Below are positions 1 through 9,458 of a stretch of DNA of 64,000 nt, piece by piece. Below the pieces are notes generated by a model. The model was not told the origin of the DNA, did not search any database, and saw only the letters and a program-made list of their open reading frames with translations. Made by a program: the position numbers and the translations under genes. The DNA comes from Enterococcus sp. BWR-S5 (GTDB lineage: Bacteria > Bacillota > Bacilli > Lactobacillales > Enterococcaceae): assembly GCF_016745255.1 (NCBI RefSeq), contig NZ_JADOEQ010000009.1:1-64000 (forward strand). The letters are read 5' to 3'. Within the stretch, counting starts at the first letter, position 1. The number at the start of each line of letters is the position of its first letter.

Positions 1-285
1 CAAATCACTGAACCCATCAAATCCTTGCCCGATTTTCTGATCGATAACCGAAAACTCCTTTGCCACCGAATGAATAGTGTTCCCATCTCTGGTTAATGCA
101 TTGGAAATTCGCTGCCCGGACTGAGTGATTCGTTGGATCGTTTGTTGGGCATTGTTATTACCACTAACTGTTGTTCGGCTCGCTGTACTCCCAGTTGTTG
201 CAACACCGGCTAAAGCGCTGGCTGCCTGACTCATCTTCTGAGAGACTGAAGCTGCCACACCTAACTTAACTGATACCCCATTCAT
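1..285 (-). CDS. Type VII secretion WXG-like small protein (TIGR04197-type), truncated by window edge
   Basis: The ORF starts at the ATG at 285 behind a strong AAGGAGGAG ribosome site and runs open for 95 codons to the window edge, so its C-terminus is missing. The visible protein is clearly paralogous to the complete 101-residue protein at 22831-23136: both share a SQAASAL segment, the block ALTRDGN-IHSVA-EF and a C-terminal IDQ-(I/L)G-GFDG. I recognise this as the TIGR04197 family of small helical proteins that open LXG toxin cassettes of the type VII secretion system. By analogy a second LXG cassette probably lies to the left, outside the window; that is inference. Confidence 0.8.
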   Translation of the reverse strand, partial: MNGVSVKLGVAASVSQKMSQAASALAGVATTGSTASRTTVSGNNNAQQTIQRITQSGQRISNALTRDGNTIHSVAKEFSVIDQKIGQGFDGFSDL

Positions 286-470
286 ATTTTTCTCCTCCTT
301 TTGTTTTATTTTAGATAAAATAAACAAAGAAAACAAGACAATAAAAAATAAAAATAGTTCTATTTGAATAAAAATAACACAGATATATGTACTTCTCCTT
401 TTAAATTCTGAGTTTCAACAAACAAAAAATAAAGCGTAAATAGAGCAATTTTTTCTGCTTATGACGACAA

Positions 471-511
471 AGAGACTGAGCCAAAACTCGTTGAGTTTTA
501 GCTCAGTCTCT
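471..511. terminator. Inverted repeat, possible terminator
   Basis: The arms AGAGACTGAGC and GCTCAGTCTCT pair perfectly and continue inward through AAAACTC/GAGTTTT around a GTT loop, with one mismatch. There is no clear T-run on either side, so it may be a repeat-type hairpin rather than a canonical terminator. Confidence 0.45.
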
Positions 512-535
512 TAAAATCTGGATAAACGGTGGAAT

Positions 536-632
536 CAGAAGCAACTTCTTCGACAATAAACCGAAATTTAGCAAAAATTTGTAATACAATTTTCGTAAAT
601 TCCGGCTTATTGCTTGAAGCTAATCGCTTCTG
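536..632. repeat. Long imperfect hairpin repeat
   Basis: The left arm begins CAGAAGC at 536 and the right arm ends GCTTCTG at 632. The two arms stay complementary with interruptions for about 37 bases (CAATAA-CCG-AATTTA against its complement). The preceding TAAACGGT also precedes the hairpins near 3656 and 3886, so this is probably a related member of that repeat family. Confidence 0.55.
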
Positions 633-662
633 TCCCAACCTCTTCTATTAAGCCGTCTTACT

Positions 663-1370
663 TTATTCCGCTATCGCCGTTTCTAAACCAACCTCAATCA
701 TTTCATTAAAGGTCGTTTGTCTTTCTTCAGCGGTTGTTTCTTCACCCGTGATAATATGGTCACTGACTGTGCAGATAGCCAAAGCCTGAACGTGGAATTT
801 CGCACCTAAGTAGTACAGAGCTGCTGCTTCCATCTCCACGCCTAAAACACCAAGCTCAGCCAGCTTCATTGTTTCTGTTGTATCATCTTTATAGAAGGAA
901 TCCTCAGAAAGAACATTCCCAACGTGAGTCGTAAAGCCCTTCTCTGTTGAAAGCTTGTATGCTTTCAGCAACAAGTCAAAGTCCCCGATTGGTGGAAAAT
1001 GGAACTGTTGGAAGTTCTTCGCAATCATGGACGAGCTTGTTGCTGCGCCTTGTGCAATGATTAAGTCACGTACATGAACATCTGTTGACAATGCGCCACA
1101 GGTTCCGACACGAATCAGTTTTTTCACATCATAAGAGTTAATTAGTTCATGGGCGTAAATTGTTGCAGAAGGCATTCCCATCCCTGTTCCCTGAACAGAT
1201 ACTCGTTCGCCTTTGTACGTGCCAGTGTATCCTAGCATTCCACGAACCTGATTGTAACAAACAGGATTTTCTAAAAATGTCTCAGCAATATATTTTGCCC
1301 GCAACGGATCACCTGGTAATAAAATTTTATCAGCAATTTCACCTTGTTTCGCTTCAATATGAACACTCAT
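663..1370 (-). CDS. deoD: Purine-nucleoside phosphorylase, DeoD type
   Basis: This 235-residue protein has the size of the hexameric bacterial DeoD family, which phosphorolyses adenosine, inosine and guanosine (and deoxy forms) to base plus (deoxy)ribose-1-phosphate in the cytoplasm. Visible signatures are the N-terminal LPGDPLRAK phosphate-binding region, [17 protein letters not shown], the substrate-site VEMEAAALY and SDHI near the end. It is the last gene of the leftward salvage cluster, directly after punA, and therefore supplies the second nucleoside phosphorylase with complementary specificity. The ATG lies behind a reasonable purine-rich site. Confidence 0.95.
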   Translation of the reverse strand: MSVHIEAKQGEIADKILLPGDPLRAKYIAETFLENPVCYNQVRGMLGYTGTYKGERVSVQGTGMGMPSATIYAHELINSYDVKKLIRVGTCGALSTDVHVRDLIIAQGAATSSSMIAKNFQQFHFPPIGDFDLLLKAYKLSTEKGFTTHVGNVLSEDSFYKDDTTETMKLAELGVLGVEMEAAALYYLGAKFHVQALAICTVSDHIITGEETTAEERQTTFNEMIEVGLETAIAE

Positions 1371-1405
1371 TTGTTTTGCCCCTTTTTCTTATTTTTCAGA
1401 CGAAA

Positions 1406-2224
1406 TTATAACTCTTCCAACGTGCTCTTAATCAGTTGTTTAAACTGCTCCTTCACACGTTGTGTTGTTTCAACAACTTCCTCATGATTCAAGCTGCTTT
1501 GCATACCGGCAGCTAAGTTTGTAATACAAGAGATACCAAGCACCTTCAGACCACTATGTGCCGCTACAATAACCTCTGCCACCGTTGACATGCCCACAGC
1601 ATCTGCTCCCATGGTACGTGCCATATGGATTTCAGCAGGTGTTTCATATGTTGGACCGGAAAAGCCCATGTAAACACCCTCTTGTAATGACATGCCTTGA
1701 GCCTGAGCCACTTTTCTGGCAGTTTCTTGATAGTCTTTCGTATAAGCCTGACTCATATCTGGGAAACGCGGGCCCATCTCGTCTTCATTTTCGCCGATCA
1801 ATGGGTTGTCCCCTGTAAAGTTGATATGATCTGTAATCAGCATCAAGTTCCCTGGTTCAAAGCTTTCATTGACACCCCCAGCTGCATTCGTCACGACAAT
1901 TGAATGAATGCCCATAGCCGCCATCATGCGAACCGGATACGTCACAACTTGCATAGAGTGCCCTTCGTAATAGTGGAAACGTCCTTGCATTGCCAGTACC
2001 TTTTTACCGGAAAGCGTCCCATAAACCAATTGTCCCGCATGACCGACAACCGTTGAAACAGAGAAATGAGGTACATCTGAGAAAGGCACAGCAATCGGAT
2101 TCTCGATTTCATCCGCCAGTTCACCTAAACCTGAACCTAGAATCAAGCCAAAGTCAATGTCTCCAATCCCTTTTTCTTTCAAAAATGCAGTTGTTTCCTG
2201 TAATTGCTCTTTCAGCTTCGTCAT
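1406..2224 (-). CDS. punA: Purine-nucleoside phosphorylase, trimeric PunA type
   Basis: The 272-residue protein belongs to the trimeric purine-nucleoside phosphorylase family (inosine and guanosine preferred). Motifs seen are LGSGLGELA near residue 30, VVGHAGQLVYG, the long RFHYYEGHS segment, VTNAAGGVN, GFSGPTYETPAE and GADAVGMSTVAEVI. It lies 10 bases downstream of deoB and 35 upstream of deoD in the same operon. Its product, (deoxy)ribose-1-phosphate, is the substrate of DeoB encoded just upstream. Confidence 0.95.
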   Translation of the reverse strand: MTKLKEQLQETTAFLKEKGIGDIDFGLILGSGLGELADEIENPIAVPFSDVPHFSVSTVVGHAGQLVYGTLSGKKVLAMQGRFHYYEGHSMQVVTYPVRMMAAMGIHSIVVTNAAGGVNESFEPGNLMLITDHINFTGDNPLIGENEDEMGPRFPDMSQAYTKDYQETARKVAQAQGMSLQEGVYMGFSGPTYETPAEIHMARTMGADAVGMSTVAEVIVAAHSGLKVLGISCITNLAAGMQSSLNHEEVVETTQRVKEQFKQLIKSTLEEL

Positions 2225-2234
2225 TGTTTTCCTC

Positions 2235-3401
2235 CTATTTCAAGTCTTTCAAAAAACTTGTGCCGTTCTCAGTTTTCGCTACATTGAAATTTTCAGCAAT
2301 CGTAGCTGAGATATCTGCATAATGACCTTGAGCCAATTTACCTTGGCCCTTCATGCTCTTGCTGTATACCAGTAATGGAACATATTCTCTTGTATGGTCA
2401 GTACCTGGGAAGGTCGGATCATTTCCGTGGTCTGCAGTAATCATCAATAAATCGTCTTCTTGCATCGCATCCAACAATTCCGGCATCCGCAAATCGAATT
2501 CCTCAATGGCACGAGCATAGCCTGCAACATCCCGACGATGACCAAACAGTGCATCAAAGTCAACCAGATTAGTGAAGCTCAAGCCGGTAAAATCTTTTTT
2601 CATGACGTTCAACAGCTGATCGACACCATCCATATTGCTCTTTGTGCGGATAGCCTCAGTGATTCCCTGACCGTTAAAGATATCATTGATTTTCCCTACT
2701 GCAATCACATCTTTACCGCCCCCTTTTAGAGAATCAAGAACCGTGTGCCCGAATGGGTCCAGTGCATAGTCATGGCGGTTGCTTGTTCGTGTAAAGTTGC
2801 CTGGCTCACCAAGATATGGACGTGCAATGATACGACCAATCATATAAGGTTCATCCTTCGTAATGTCACGAACATACTGACAAATACGGTATAGCTCTTC
2901 TAAAGGAATGATTTCTTCATGTGCAGCAATTTGCAGCACTGGATCGGCAGAGGTGTAAACAATCAAATCTCCGGTTTTCATTTGATGCTCGCCGTAATCA
3001 TCGATAACAGCTGTCCCACTATAGGGTTTATTACAAACAATTTTTCTTCCGGAAAATTCTTCGATTTGTTTCAACAGTTCTTCTGGAAATCCATCAGGAA
3101 ATACACGGAAAGGCTTTTGAATATTCAAACCCATAATTTCCCAGTGACCAGTCATTGTATCTTTACCAACAGATACTTCTTCCAGCTTTGTCGCATAACC
3201 TAAATGGTCTGCTTTTGCTTCTACGTTGTGAAGGGGGGCAATTGTTCCCAGCCCTAAGTTTTCCAAGTGAGGAATCGTCAAGCCAGCTTCTTTTGCAATA
3301 TGTCCTAATGTATCACTACCCACATCGCCAAATTTATCAGCATCCGGTGCTTCACCAATACCAACAGAATCCATTACTACTAAATGTACACGTTTAAACA
3401 T
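2235..3401 (-). CDS. deoB: Phosphopentomutase
   Basis: DeoB interconverts (deoxy)ribose-1-phosphate and the 5-phosphate, linking nucleoside phosphorolysis to DeoC or the pentose phosphate pathway. The protein (about 388 residues) has the alkaline-phosphatase-superfamily metal motifs: [14 protein letters not shown] at the N-terminus with the first metal Asp, [10 protein letters not shown] with the nucleophilic Thr, and [10 protein letters not shown] and [12 protein letters not shown] near the C-terminus. I chose the ATG at 3401 because AGAAGG lies at the right distance; an ATG two codons earlier is possible. It starts the deoB-punA-deoD unit after a 680-base repeat-rich gap. Confidence 0.95.
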   Translation of the reverse strand: MFKRVHLVVMDSVGIGEAPDADKFGDVGSDTLGHIAKEAGLTIPHLENLGLGTIAPLHNVEAKADHLGYATKLEEVSVGKDTMTGHWEIMGLNIQKPFRVFPDGFPEELLKQIEEFSGRKIVCNKPYSGTAVIDDYGEHQMKTGDLIVYTSADPVLQIAAHEEIIPLEELYRICQYVRDITKDEPYMIGRIIARPYLGEPGNFTRTSNRHDYALDPFGHTVLDSLKGGGKDVIAVGKINDIFNGQGITEAIRTKSNMDGVDQLLNVMKKDFTGLSFTNLVDFDALFGHRRDVAGYARAIEEFDLRMPELLDAMQEDDLLMITADHGNDPTFPGTDHTREYVPLLVYSKSMKGQGKLAQGHYADISATIAENFNVAKTENGTSFLKDLK

Positions 3402-3889
3402 AACCATCCTTCTTTCTTCAAGTTTTGTTCAGTGCTTTATACGAGAGTGGTTTGCGGTTACTTCAGAAACTATGGCTTAAAGATAAAAGCAATGTCCGCT
3501 CTCGATGAAAAACAGTTAAACTGTTTTTTTCAATAAATCTTTGATTGCTTTATGTGAAAATGAGAAAAAGTTGTGTGACCGAGACGACTAACTAAAGCTG
3601 AATAAGTCGAACTGACATGTCGAGAGCTTACCGCAATGACGATAACCTCTTGATAAACGGTATCTTTCATCGCAACTCTCTCAGAAATAAGCCTGTATTC
3701 TGATGAAATCTGCAGAACGATTTCCCAGAATACTTTCTTATTAGCTACTCATCTTTTTAGTAACTAATTTTCCTTTCAGAAAATTAGTTTTTTTCGTTCG
3801 CATACCATTCGACTAGCTTTAATTTAGGTAAGTCGAACTGGCATTTCGAGAGCTTACCGCAATGACGATAGCCTCTTGGTTTAAACGGT

Positions 3890-3994
3890 GTTTCTAATGT
3901 AGCTTCTTCGGAATTAAGTCAACATTCTCTGAAAATCTACAGAGCAATTTTCAAGAATCTCTCCTTAATTCTTGAAGCTGAACACATTAGAAAC
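3890..3994. repeat. Long imperfect hairpin within repeat cluster
   Basis: The left arm starts GTTTCTAATGT (3890-3900) and the right arm ends with its exact complement ACATTAGAAAC (3984-3994). The inner arms pair with interruptions around a loop near 3945. Confidence 0.6.
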
Positions 3995-4025
3995 AACCTC
4001 TTGGTTTCACTCTACTCATTTCCGC

Positions 4026-4066
4026 AAAAAAAGGCAAGACTAAAGAAATGTTCCCATAGTCCCGCC
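4026..4066 (-). terminator. Terminator downstream of nupC
   Basis: On the minus strand the stem GGCGGGACT pairs (with two G-T pairs) with AGTCTTGCC and is followed by a run of seven T. It lies just after the nupC stop, so the transporter operon probably ends here and deoB has its own promoter. Confidence 0.7.
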
Positions 4067-4082
4067 CTTTGCTTACAATCTT

Positions 4083-5045
4083 TTATTTAGACTTGATATA
4101 GTTTTGACCATTTGCTTTTGGTCCGGAGGCTTTTCCTAAGAAAAGTACCAGTACAACAATTGTCAGTACGTATGGTGCTGACTGTAAGTAAACATCCGGT
4201 ATTTTAGAGATTAGCGGGATGCTTGAGCCGGCAATACTCAAGTTCTGAGCAAAACCGAAGAACAAGGCTGCGCCCATTGCTCCAAGCGGATTCCATTTAC
4301 CAAAGATCATTGCAGCCATGGCGATAAACCCTTGTCCCGCAATCGTTGTTGCTGCGAAACGACCGGCAATAGATTGAGCAAAGACTGCTCCACCCATCCC
4401 GCCAAGGAAACCAGATAACATCACACCGGAGTAACGCATCAAGTATACATTAATTCCCAGTGTATCTGCTGCCTGAGGATTTTCACCGACAGAACGCAGA
4501 CGCAAACCAAAGCGAGTTTTGAAAATCACAAACCAGGCAATAATTGCAATTGCTACTGCAAAATAAGCTGGTAGGAACGTCCGTTTAAAGAACAAATCAC
4601 CAATAATTGGAATATCTCTTAATACTGGGAAAGAGAAGTAACCAAAAGATTTTTCAATGCTATCTGTTTGGCCCTTGCCATACATAACTTTTACCAGAAA
4701 GATTGCTAATGCCGGTGCCATTAGGTTGATTACTGTACCACTAATAATGTGGTCTGCTCGCAAATTGACTGTCGCAACTGCATGCAGCAGAGAGAAAATC
4801 ATTCCGACAATACCACCGACAATCAATGCAATCCACGGTGTCCAGCTGCCCAATGTTGCGCCAAAAGTCAGGTTAAAGACGATTGAACTGAACGCGCCCA
4901 TAACCATAATTCCTTCCAGACCTACGTTAACAATACCGCTTCGTTCTGAAAACGTTCCGCCCAATGCCGTTAAAATCAAAGGAGTGGAATAAAATAATGT
5001 TTGATTGATAATCGTTTGAATCGTTGACACTAATGCTGCATCCAT
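4083..5045 (-). CDS. nupC: Nucleoside ABC transporter permease (NupC-like)
   Basis: This 320-residue integral membrane protein is a BPD-transport-2 permease of the type seen in sugar and nucleoside importers. It has about eight to nine hydrophobic segments and the conserved ERSGIVNVGLEGIMVMGAF segment near the N-terminus and FGLRLRSVGENPQAADTLGI in the middle, which faces the ATPase. With BmpA, the ATPase and the second permease it should form a nucleoside importer like the lactococcal BmpA-NupABC system. Its start overlaps the stop of the upstream permease by one base, indicating translational coupling. Confidence 0.9.
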   Translation of the reverse strand: MDAALVSTIQTIINQTLFYSTPLILTALGGTFSERSGIVNVGLEGIMVMGAFSSIVFNLTFGATLGSWTPWIALIVGGIVGMIFSLLHAVATVNLRADHIISGTVINLMAPALAIFLVKVMYGKGQTDSIEKSFGYFSFPVLRDIPIIGDLFFKRTFLPAYFAVAIAIIAWFVIFKTRFGLRLRSVGENPQAADTLGINVYLMRYSGVMLSGFLGGMGGAVFAQSIAGRFAATTIAGQGFIAMAAMIFGKWNPLGAMGAALFFGFAQNLSIAGSSIPLISKIPDVYLQSAPYVLTIVVLVLFLGKASGPKANGQNYIKSK

Positions 5046-6190
5046 TAGATTTTCCCTCCTTCTTGACTCTTGTCATTGCCCGACGCTTCTATTTCCTGAA
5101 CTACCGCAACTTCTTTTTTACTGCCGGAAGTCTTTGCCATTAAGAAACGAATCAAATAGCTGATTCCGACGAAGAAAATGATTGATGCGATAACAACATC
5201 TACTAATTCGGTAGGCACACCTGCTCGAAGCGGCATCCCTTGTCCACCAAGCTTAAGAACACTAAACAATACAGCCGCCAGAAGAATCCCAGCCGAGCTG
5301 CCTGCTCCTAGAAGGGAAACGGCCATTCCGTCGAACCCGATACTCAATGAAGAACCTTGAACAAAGAAGTTTTGGAATGTTCCTAACCCTTGAACCACAC
5401 CGCCTAAACCGGCAAGAGTTCCTGAAATAATCATAGACAAAATGATGGTACGTTTACTACTCATTCCGGCATATTCAGAAGCGAAAGGATTCAAACCAAC
5501 TGAACGAATTTCATATCCGACAGTTGTCTTTTTCATCATGAACCAGACAAGCACCAAGAAAATCAGTGCTAAGAAAATCCCAAGGTTCATCCGTGAACCA
5601 TTTGTCAGCTGTGTTAAAAACTCACTTCTTAGTGTTCCATTGGCACCAACCATTTTGGTTACCCCTTTGTTGCTCATAACATCCGGTGACATCACATTAT
5701 TCACGATATGTGTACTTGCATAAAGCAGGATATAGTTCATCATAATCGTTACAATTACTTCACTGGTACCGAAGTATGCCCGCAAAAAACCGGGGATTGC
5801 TGCAGCAACGGCTCCGGCTAATGCTCCGGCGATTACTGCTAATGGTAAAACGATAAAACGAGAAGTATCCGGCATGGAAAGAGCCACCCAAATACTCGCT
5901 ACCCAGCCGCAAAGTGCCTGGCCTGAAAGCCCGATATTGAAAAATCCGGCTGAATTCGCTACAGAAAAGCCTAACGCTGTAAAAATCAATGGTCCGGCTG
6001 TTACAAAAATTTCTCCGATATTCTTAGGTCCCTGACCAAATACTGTTGTAAACATGGCAGAGTAGCCCTTAATAGGAGAATACCCGAAAATCAACATGAT
6101 GATTGCTCCCAGAATAAATCCCATCAAAACCGAAAGTACCGGCACCATGATATTTCTTAATTTTTCCGACTTGTTATTCAACAGACTCAC
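5045..6190 (-). CDS. nupB: Nucleoside ABC transporter permease (NupB-like)
   Basis: The 381-residue protein is the larger permease of the nucleoside importer, with about ten hydrophobic segments. Conserved features include FNIGLSGQALCGWV, FGTSEVIVTIMMNYI and YEIRSVGLNPFASEYAGM, the last being the usual ATPase-contact loop of this family. The start overlaps the 3' end of nupA by 17 bases and the stop touches nupC. The charged C-terminal tail (VAVVQEIEASGNDKSQEGGK) is an extension that should lie in the cytoplasm. Confidence 0.9.
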   Translation of the reverse strand: MSLLNNKSEKLRNIMVPVLSVLMGFILGAIIMLIFGYSPIKGYSAMFTTVFGQGPKNIGEIFVTAGPLIFTALGFSVANSAGFFNIGLSGQALCGWVASIWVALSMPDTSRFIVLPLAVIAGALAGAVAAAIPGFLRAYFGTSEVIVTIMMNYILLYASTHIVNNVMSPDVMSNKGVTKMVGANGTLRSEFLTQLTNGSRMNLGIFLALIFLVLVWFMMKKTTVGYEIRSVGLNPFASEYAGMSSKRTIILSMIISGTLAGLGGVVQGLGTFQNFFVQGSSLSIGFDGMAVSLLGAGSSAGILLAAVLFSVLKLGGQGMPLRAGVPTELVDVVIASIIFFVGISYLIRFLMAKTSGSKKEVAVVQEIEASGNDKSQEGGKI

Positions 6191-7742
6191 CTGCCTTCAC
6201 ACTGTTTAACTCTTTGCGGGCTTCTTCCAATGAATAACCTGCCATCAGCAAGCCCAGTTCATTTTCACTCGTTTCTTTTGGATCAACGATACCAACAATT
6301 TTACCTGCATGTACAACGGCGATTCTATCTGATACATTCATGATTTCATCCAATTCAAAACTGACAACCAGTACCGCCTTGTTTTGATTTCTTTGTTCAA
6401 TCAGACGTTTATGAATGTACTCAATTGCACCAACGTCCAAGCCACGTGTCGGCTGCGAAACAATCAACAGATCCGGGTTACGATCAATCTCTCTGGCAAT
6501 GATTGCCTTTTGCTGATTCCCTCCGGATAATGCTTTTGCGGGAACAAGCTCATTCGTTGTTCGCACATCGTATTCTTCAATCAGCTTGCGTGCATATTCA
6601 TTAATCTTGTTGTAATTTAACACGCCTGTTTTACTCAATGGCTCTTTATAATATGTTTGCAAAGCAATATTTTCGGCTAGTGTCATTTCTAAGACCAATC
6701 CGTATTTATGACGGTCTTCAGGTACATGCCCAACACCAGCTTCTGTGATTTGACGCGGCTTTTGATTCACGATTGATTTACCGTTCAACTCAATCGATCC
6801 GCTTTCAACTTTTCGTAATCCAGTCAACGCTTGAATCAATTCAGACTGACCATTACCATCAATCCCTGCAATCCCCACAACTTCACCTGCTCGAACATCC
6901 AGGCTCAGCCCTTTGACTGCTTCTAAACCACGACTCTCTTTTACAACAAGGTCTTTGATAGACAACACCGTTTCTGTTGGCTTCGCCGGTGTCTTCTCAG
7001 TTTTGAAGGATACAGAACGCCCAACCATCATGTCTGCCAATTGTTGAGAGGAAACATCCTTGATGTCCACTGTTCCAATACTTTGTCCACGACGAATAAC
7101 TGTACATCGGTCTGCTACTTTTTTGATTTCATCTAGCTTGTGGGTGATTAAAATAATCGATTTCCCTTCTTTAACAAGCCCTTGCATGATGATAATCAGC
7201 TCATCGATTTCCTGAGGTGTCAACACCGCTGTTGGCTCATCAAAAATCAGAATATTTGCGCCGCGGTAAAGAGTTTTTAAAATTTCCACTCTTTGCTGCA
7301 TGCCGACAGAAACATCTCGAATATAAGCTTGCGGGTTTACATCCATTCCGTAGCGCTTAGATACTTCCTGAATTTCCTCTATCGCTTTTTTACGGTCCAA
7401 GACGCCGCCTTTAGAAGGCTCATTCCCTAAGATGATATTCTCTGTTACGGTGAATGCGTCCACTAACATGAAATGCTGATGGACCATCCCAATACCCAAG
7501 CGGTTCGCAGCAGTTGGTCCATTGATATCCACTTTATTTCCGTCTATGTAGATTTCTCCTGAGGTTGGCTCCAAAAGTCCGGACAACACATTCATCAGTG
7601 TTGATTTTCCGGCACCATTTTCACCTAAAAGTGCATGAATTTCTCCCGGCTTCACTTTCAGGTTGATGTTATCATTCGCCTTGAACGTGCCGAATTGTTT
7701 CGTAATATTGCGCATCTCAATCACATATTTTTCTTGAGCCAC
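6174..7742 (-). CDS. nupA: Nucleoside ABC transporter ATPase (NupA-like), tandem ATP-binding domains
   Basis: The protein (about 522 residues) carries two ABC domains. The first has Walker A GENGAGKST, signature VGMQQR and Walker B ILIFDEPTAVLTP; the second has a diverged P-loop GIDGNGQSEL, signature LSGGNQQK and LIVSQPTRGLD. This tandem layout is typical of ribose/nucleoside importers. The open frame extends to 7916, but I chose the GTG at 7742 because an AGGATGTG ribosome site sits eight bases ahead and homologues start near this residue; an ATG at 7763 is the alternative. It overlaps nupB and is separated from bmpA by about 600 bases containing a probable LacI-type operator. Confidence 0.88.
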   Translation of the reverse strand: MAQEKYVIEMRNITKQFGTFKANDNINLKVKPGEIHALLGENGAGKSTLMNVLSGLLEPTSGEIYIDGNKVDINGPTAANRLGIGMVHQHFMLVDAFTVTENIILGNEPSKGGVLDRKKAIEEIQEVSKRYGMDVNPQAYIRDVSVGMQQRVEILKTLYRGANILIFDEPTAVLTPQEIDELIIIMQGLVKEGKSIILITHKLDEIKKVADRCTVIRRGQSIGTVDIKDVSSQQLADMMVGRSVSFKTEKTPAKPTETVLSIKDLVVKESRGLEAVKGLSLDVRAGEVVGIAGIDGNGQSELIQALTGLRKVESGSIELNGKSIVNQKPRQITEAGVGHVPEDRHKYGLVLEMTLAENIALQTYYKEPLSKTGVLNYNKINEYARKLIEEYDVRTTNELVPAKALSGGNQQKAIIAREIDRNPDLLIVSQPTRGLDVGAIEYIHKRLIEQRNQNKAVLVVSFELDEIMNVSDRIAVVHAGKIVGIVDPKETSENELGLLMAGYSLEEARKELNSVKAGESVE

Positions 7743-8351
7743 GTTTTTTTCACATCCTAACATTATTTTCACTTGCGACAAGTACCATTTCCAAACCTTT
7801 GCCTGACATAAAACATCTGTAACAGCTGTTTTTCCAATACTTTCCAGAAGATAGTAATGACATGAAGCTACACAGTTAGAAAAAGTCACAGGGACGTCTC
7901 CCTCTTCTTCTGTCATTCAATTACAGACACATCAAAAAACGTTCAAGAAAAAAATTGGAGTATTAAGGAAAAGCTGAACAGATAGAAAAGCTGAACGAGC
8001 TTACCCAGCTCCCGAGCAATGTCCAGAATAAATCATAAAAATAAGTGCTTACTCCAAATCCATTATTTCTCTAACGGTTTTAAAATGGTCCTGCTTTGAA
8101 AAGACAGTTTCGATTGTTTGACTTTTAAGAAAACAGACTAGCATTAAGCCACGTCTGAAAACCGTAACGATAAATGCTTTCCAGACATGTCTAGTAAACT
8201 GGTTTATCTACTCTGCTTTCTTAGAAACCGGAACGCTTAAGGTACAGTCAGGTGCCGCTGGAGCTCGAAAGCCCCAGCCTACCTGCTGTAACCAGATAAG
8301 GAACGATGACAGCAATGCTGTCACGACCTTATTTCTTCGTTCAACAATTGA
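7743..8351. other. Intergenic region between bmpA and nupA, repeats and operator-like site
   Basis: No gene is convincing here. The repeat terminus GAAAAGCTGAAC occurs twice (7968-7979 and 7985-7996). A LacI-type palindrome at 8192-8210 is listed separately. The stretch 8210-8340 contains small hairpins that may terminate or process the bmpA transcript. Confidence 0.5.
8192..8210. promoter_or_regulatory. Probable operator for LacI-family regulator
   Basis: Read on the minus strand, this site contains TAAACCAGTTTACTA, a 15-base exact match to the operator in front of pdp (12592-12611). It lies upstream of nupA, so the same regulator may act on the transporter. I do not see a convincing promoter beside it. 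Confidence 0.5.
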
Positions 8352-9458
8352 TTAGTCTTTTACATCTTCCGGTGTTTCAGGTACTTCGATTTCTTCTGCG
8401 ATTACTTTTTCTTTCGCAGTATCAACCGCTTTTTGAGCATCGTCTGAAAGGTAACCAGCAGTCAAATCAACACCGCCATCTTTCAAGCCGTATACTTTAT
8501 GTTCGCCACCAGGGAATTTGTCTTCAAGAGCCAAATCAGAGATATCTTTTACAGCTGCACCCACACCTTTAAGTGTAGAAGTCAAAGTAAGATTGTCTTC
8601 TTTACCATCTTTAGTTGTATAAGCGCCATCTTCGTCTTGGTCTCTGTCTACACCGATAACCCAAACTTTGTCTTGGTCACCAGATTCGTTCAAATCTTTT
8701 GCTTCTTGGAAGACACCAGCACCTGTACCGCCTGAAGCGTGGAAGATGATGTCTACTCCGCCTTGATACATTGCTGCAGCAAGAGATTTACCTTTTGCAG
8801 GGTCTCCGAATGATGCTGCATATTTCACATCAACTGTGATTGTTTTACCTAATTCTTCTGCTGCATCTGCCACACCTTGGCGGAAACCAGCTTCAAAACG
8901 GTCGATTACGACACCTTCTTCACCACCGATAAAACCAACTTTGTCAGTTTTCGTAGTGTTCGCTGCTGCTACACCAGCAAGGTAAGAAGCTTCGTTGTCT
9001 TTAAACGTTGCTGAAACAACATTGTCCTTGTCTTCGATTACACTATCAATAATTACAAATTGAGTATCTGGGTTTTGATCTGCTGCTGCACTGATAGAAT
9101 CCGCTAGCAAGTAACCAATACCGAAGACAGTTTTGAATCCGTTTGAAACGGCTGTATCGATGTTTGTTACGTACTCAGAAGCATCATTTGACTGGATGTA
9201 GTCATATCCGTCGGCACCTTTTGGCAGGTCATGTTCTTTGCCCCATTCTTGAAGGCCTTCCCATGCTGATTGGTTAAATGACTTGTCGTCTACACCGCCG
9301 ATATCTGTTACGATTACTGCACTGTGTGCTGCATCTCCGGAGCTTGAACCTCCGCCTGTTGAATCAGTAGTATCGCTGTTGCCTCCGCCACACGCTGCCA
9401 GAGCAACTGTCAGTCCAGCTGCAACTACGCCTAAACCAAATAATTTCGCTTTTTTCAT
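8352..9458 (-). CDS. bmpA: Nucleoside-binding lipoprotein of ABC transporter (BmpA family)
   Basis: The 368-residue protein begins with a lipoprotein signal ending in the lipobox LAAC, then a Gly/Ser/Thr/Asp-rich linker and a periplasmic-binding-type fold of the Bmp/Med family. Recognisable segments are VTDIGGVDDKSFNQSAWEGL at the mature N-terminus, GFIGGEEGVVIDRFEAGFRQG and IIFHASGGTGAGVF, which line the nucleoside site in this family. It should capture nucleosides outside the membrane and deliver them to NupABC. The cysteine at about residue 22 would be lipidated. Confidence 0.92.
   Translation of the reverse strand: MKKAKLFGLGVVAAGLTVALAACGGGNSDTTDSTGGGSSSGDAAHSAVIVTDIGGVDDKSFNQSAWEGLQEWGKEHDLPKGADGYDYIQSNDASEYVTNIDTAVSNGFKTVFGIGYLLADSISAAADQNPDTQFVIIDSVIEDKDNVVSATFKDNEASYLAGVAAANTTKTDKVGFIGGEEGVVIDRFEAGFRQGVADAAEELGKTITVDVKYAASFGDPAKGKSLAAAMYQGGVDIIFHASGGTGAGVFQEAKDLNESGDQDKVWVIGVDRDQDEDGAYTTKDGKEDNLTLTSTLKGVGAAVKDISDLALEDKFPGGEHKVYGLKDGGVDLTAGYLSDDAQKAVDTAKEKVIAEEIEVPETPEDVKD

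Larger units (their letters stand above)
286..662. other. Intergenic region with two hairpins, no gene
   Basis: Between the truncated secretion gene and deoD I see no convincing coding region. The stretch holds an AT-rich upstream region (about 300-440), a near-perfect inverted repeat at 471-511 and a long imperfect hairpin at 536-632, each listed separately. Confidence 0.6.
3402..4082. repeat. Intergenic repeat cluster between nupC and deoB
   Basis: No gene is seen. The region contains two divergent copies of the same element: the shared run CGAGAGCTTACCGCAATGAC occurs at about 3620 and 3848, each preceded by a small hairpin (stems CGACT/AGTCG at 3585-3609 and TTCGACT/AGTCGAA at 3808-3837). 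Each is followed by TAAACGGT and a longer imperfect hairpin (about 3671-3746 and 3890-3994). The same hairpin family recurs near 9.8 and 59.6 kb. Confidence 0.6.

Noticed and set aside
1160-1411. Plus-strand open frame opposite deoD
   Set aside because: It lies on the opposite strand of a certain gene, has no ribosome site and no recognisable protein features.
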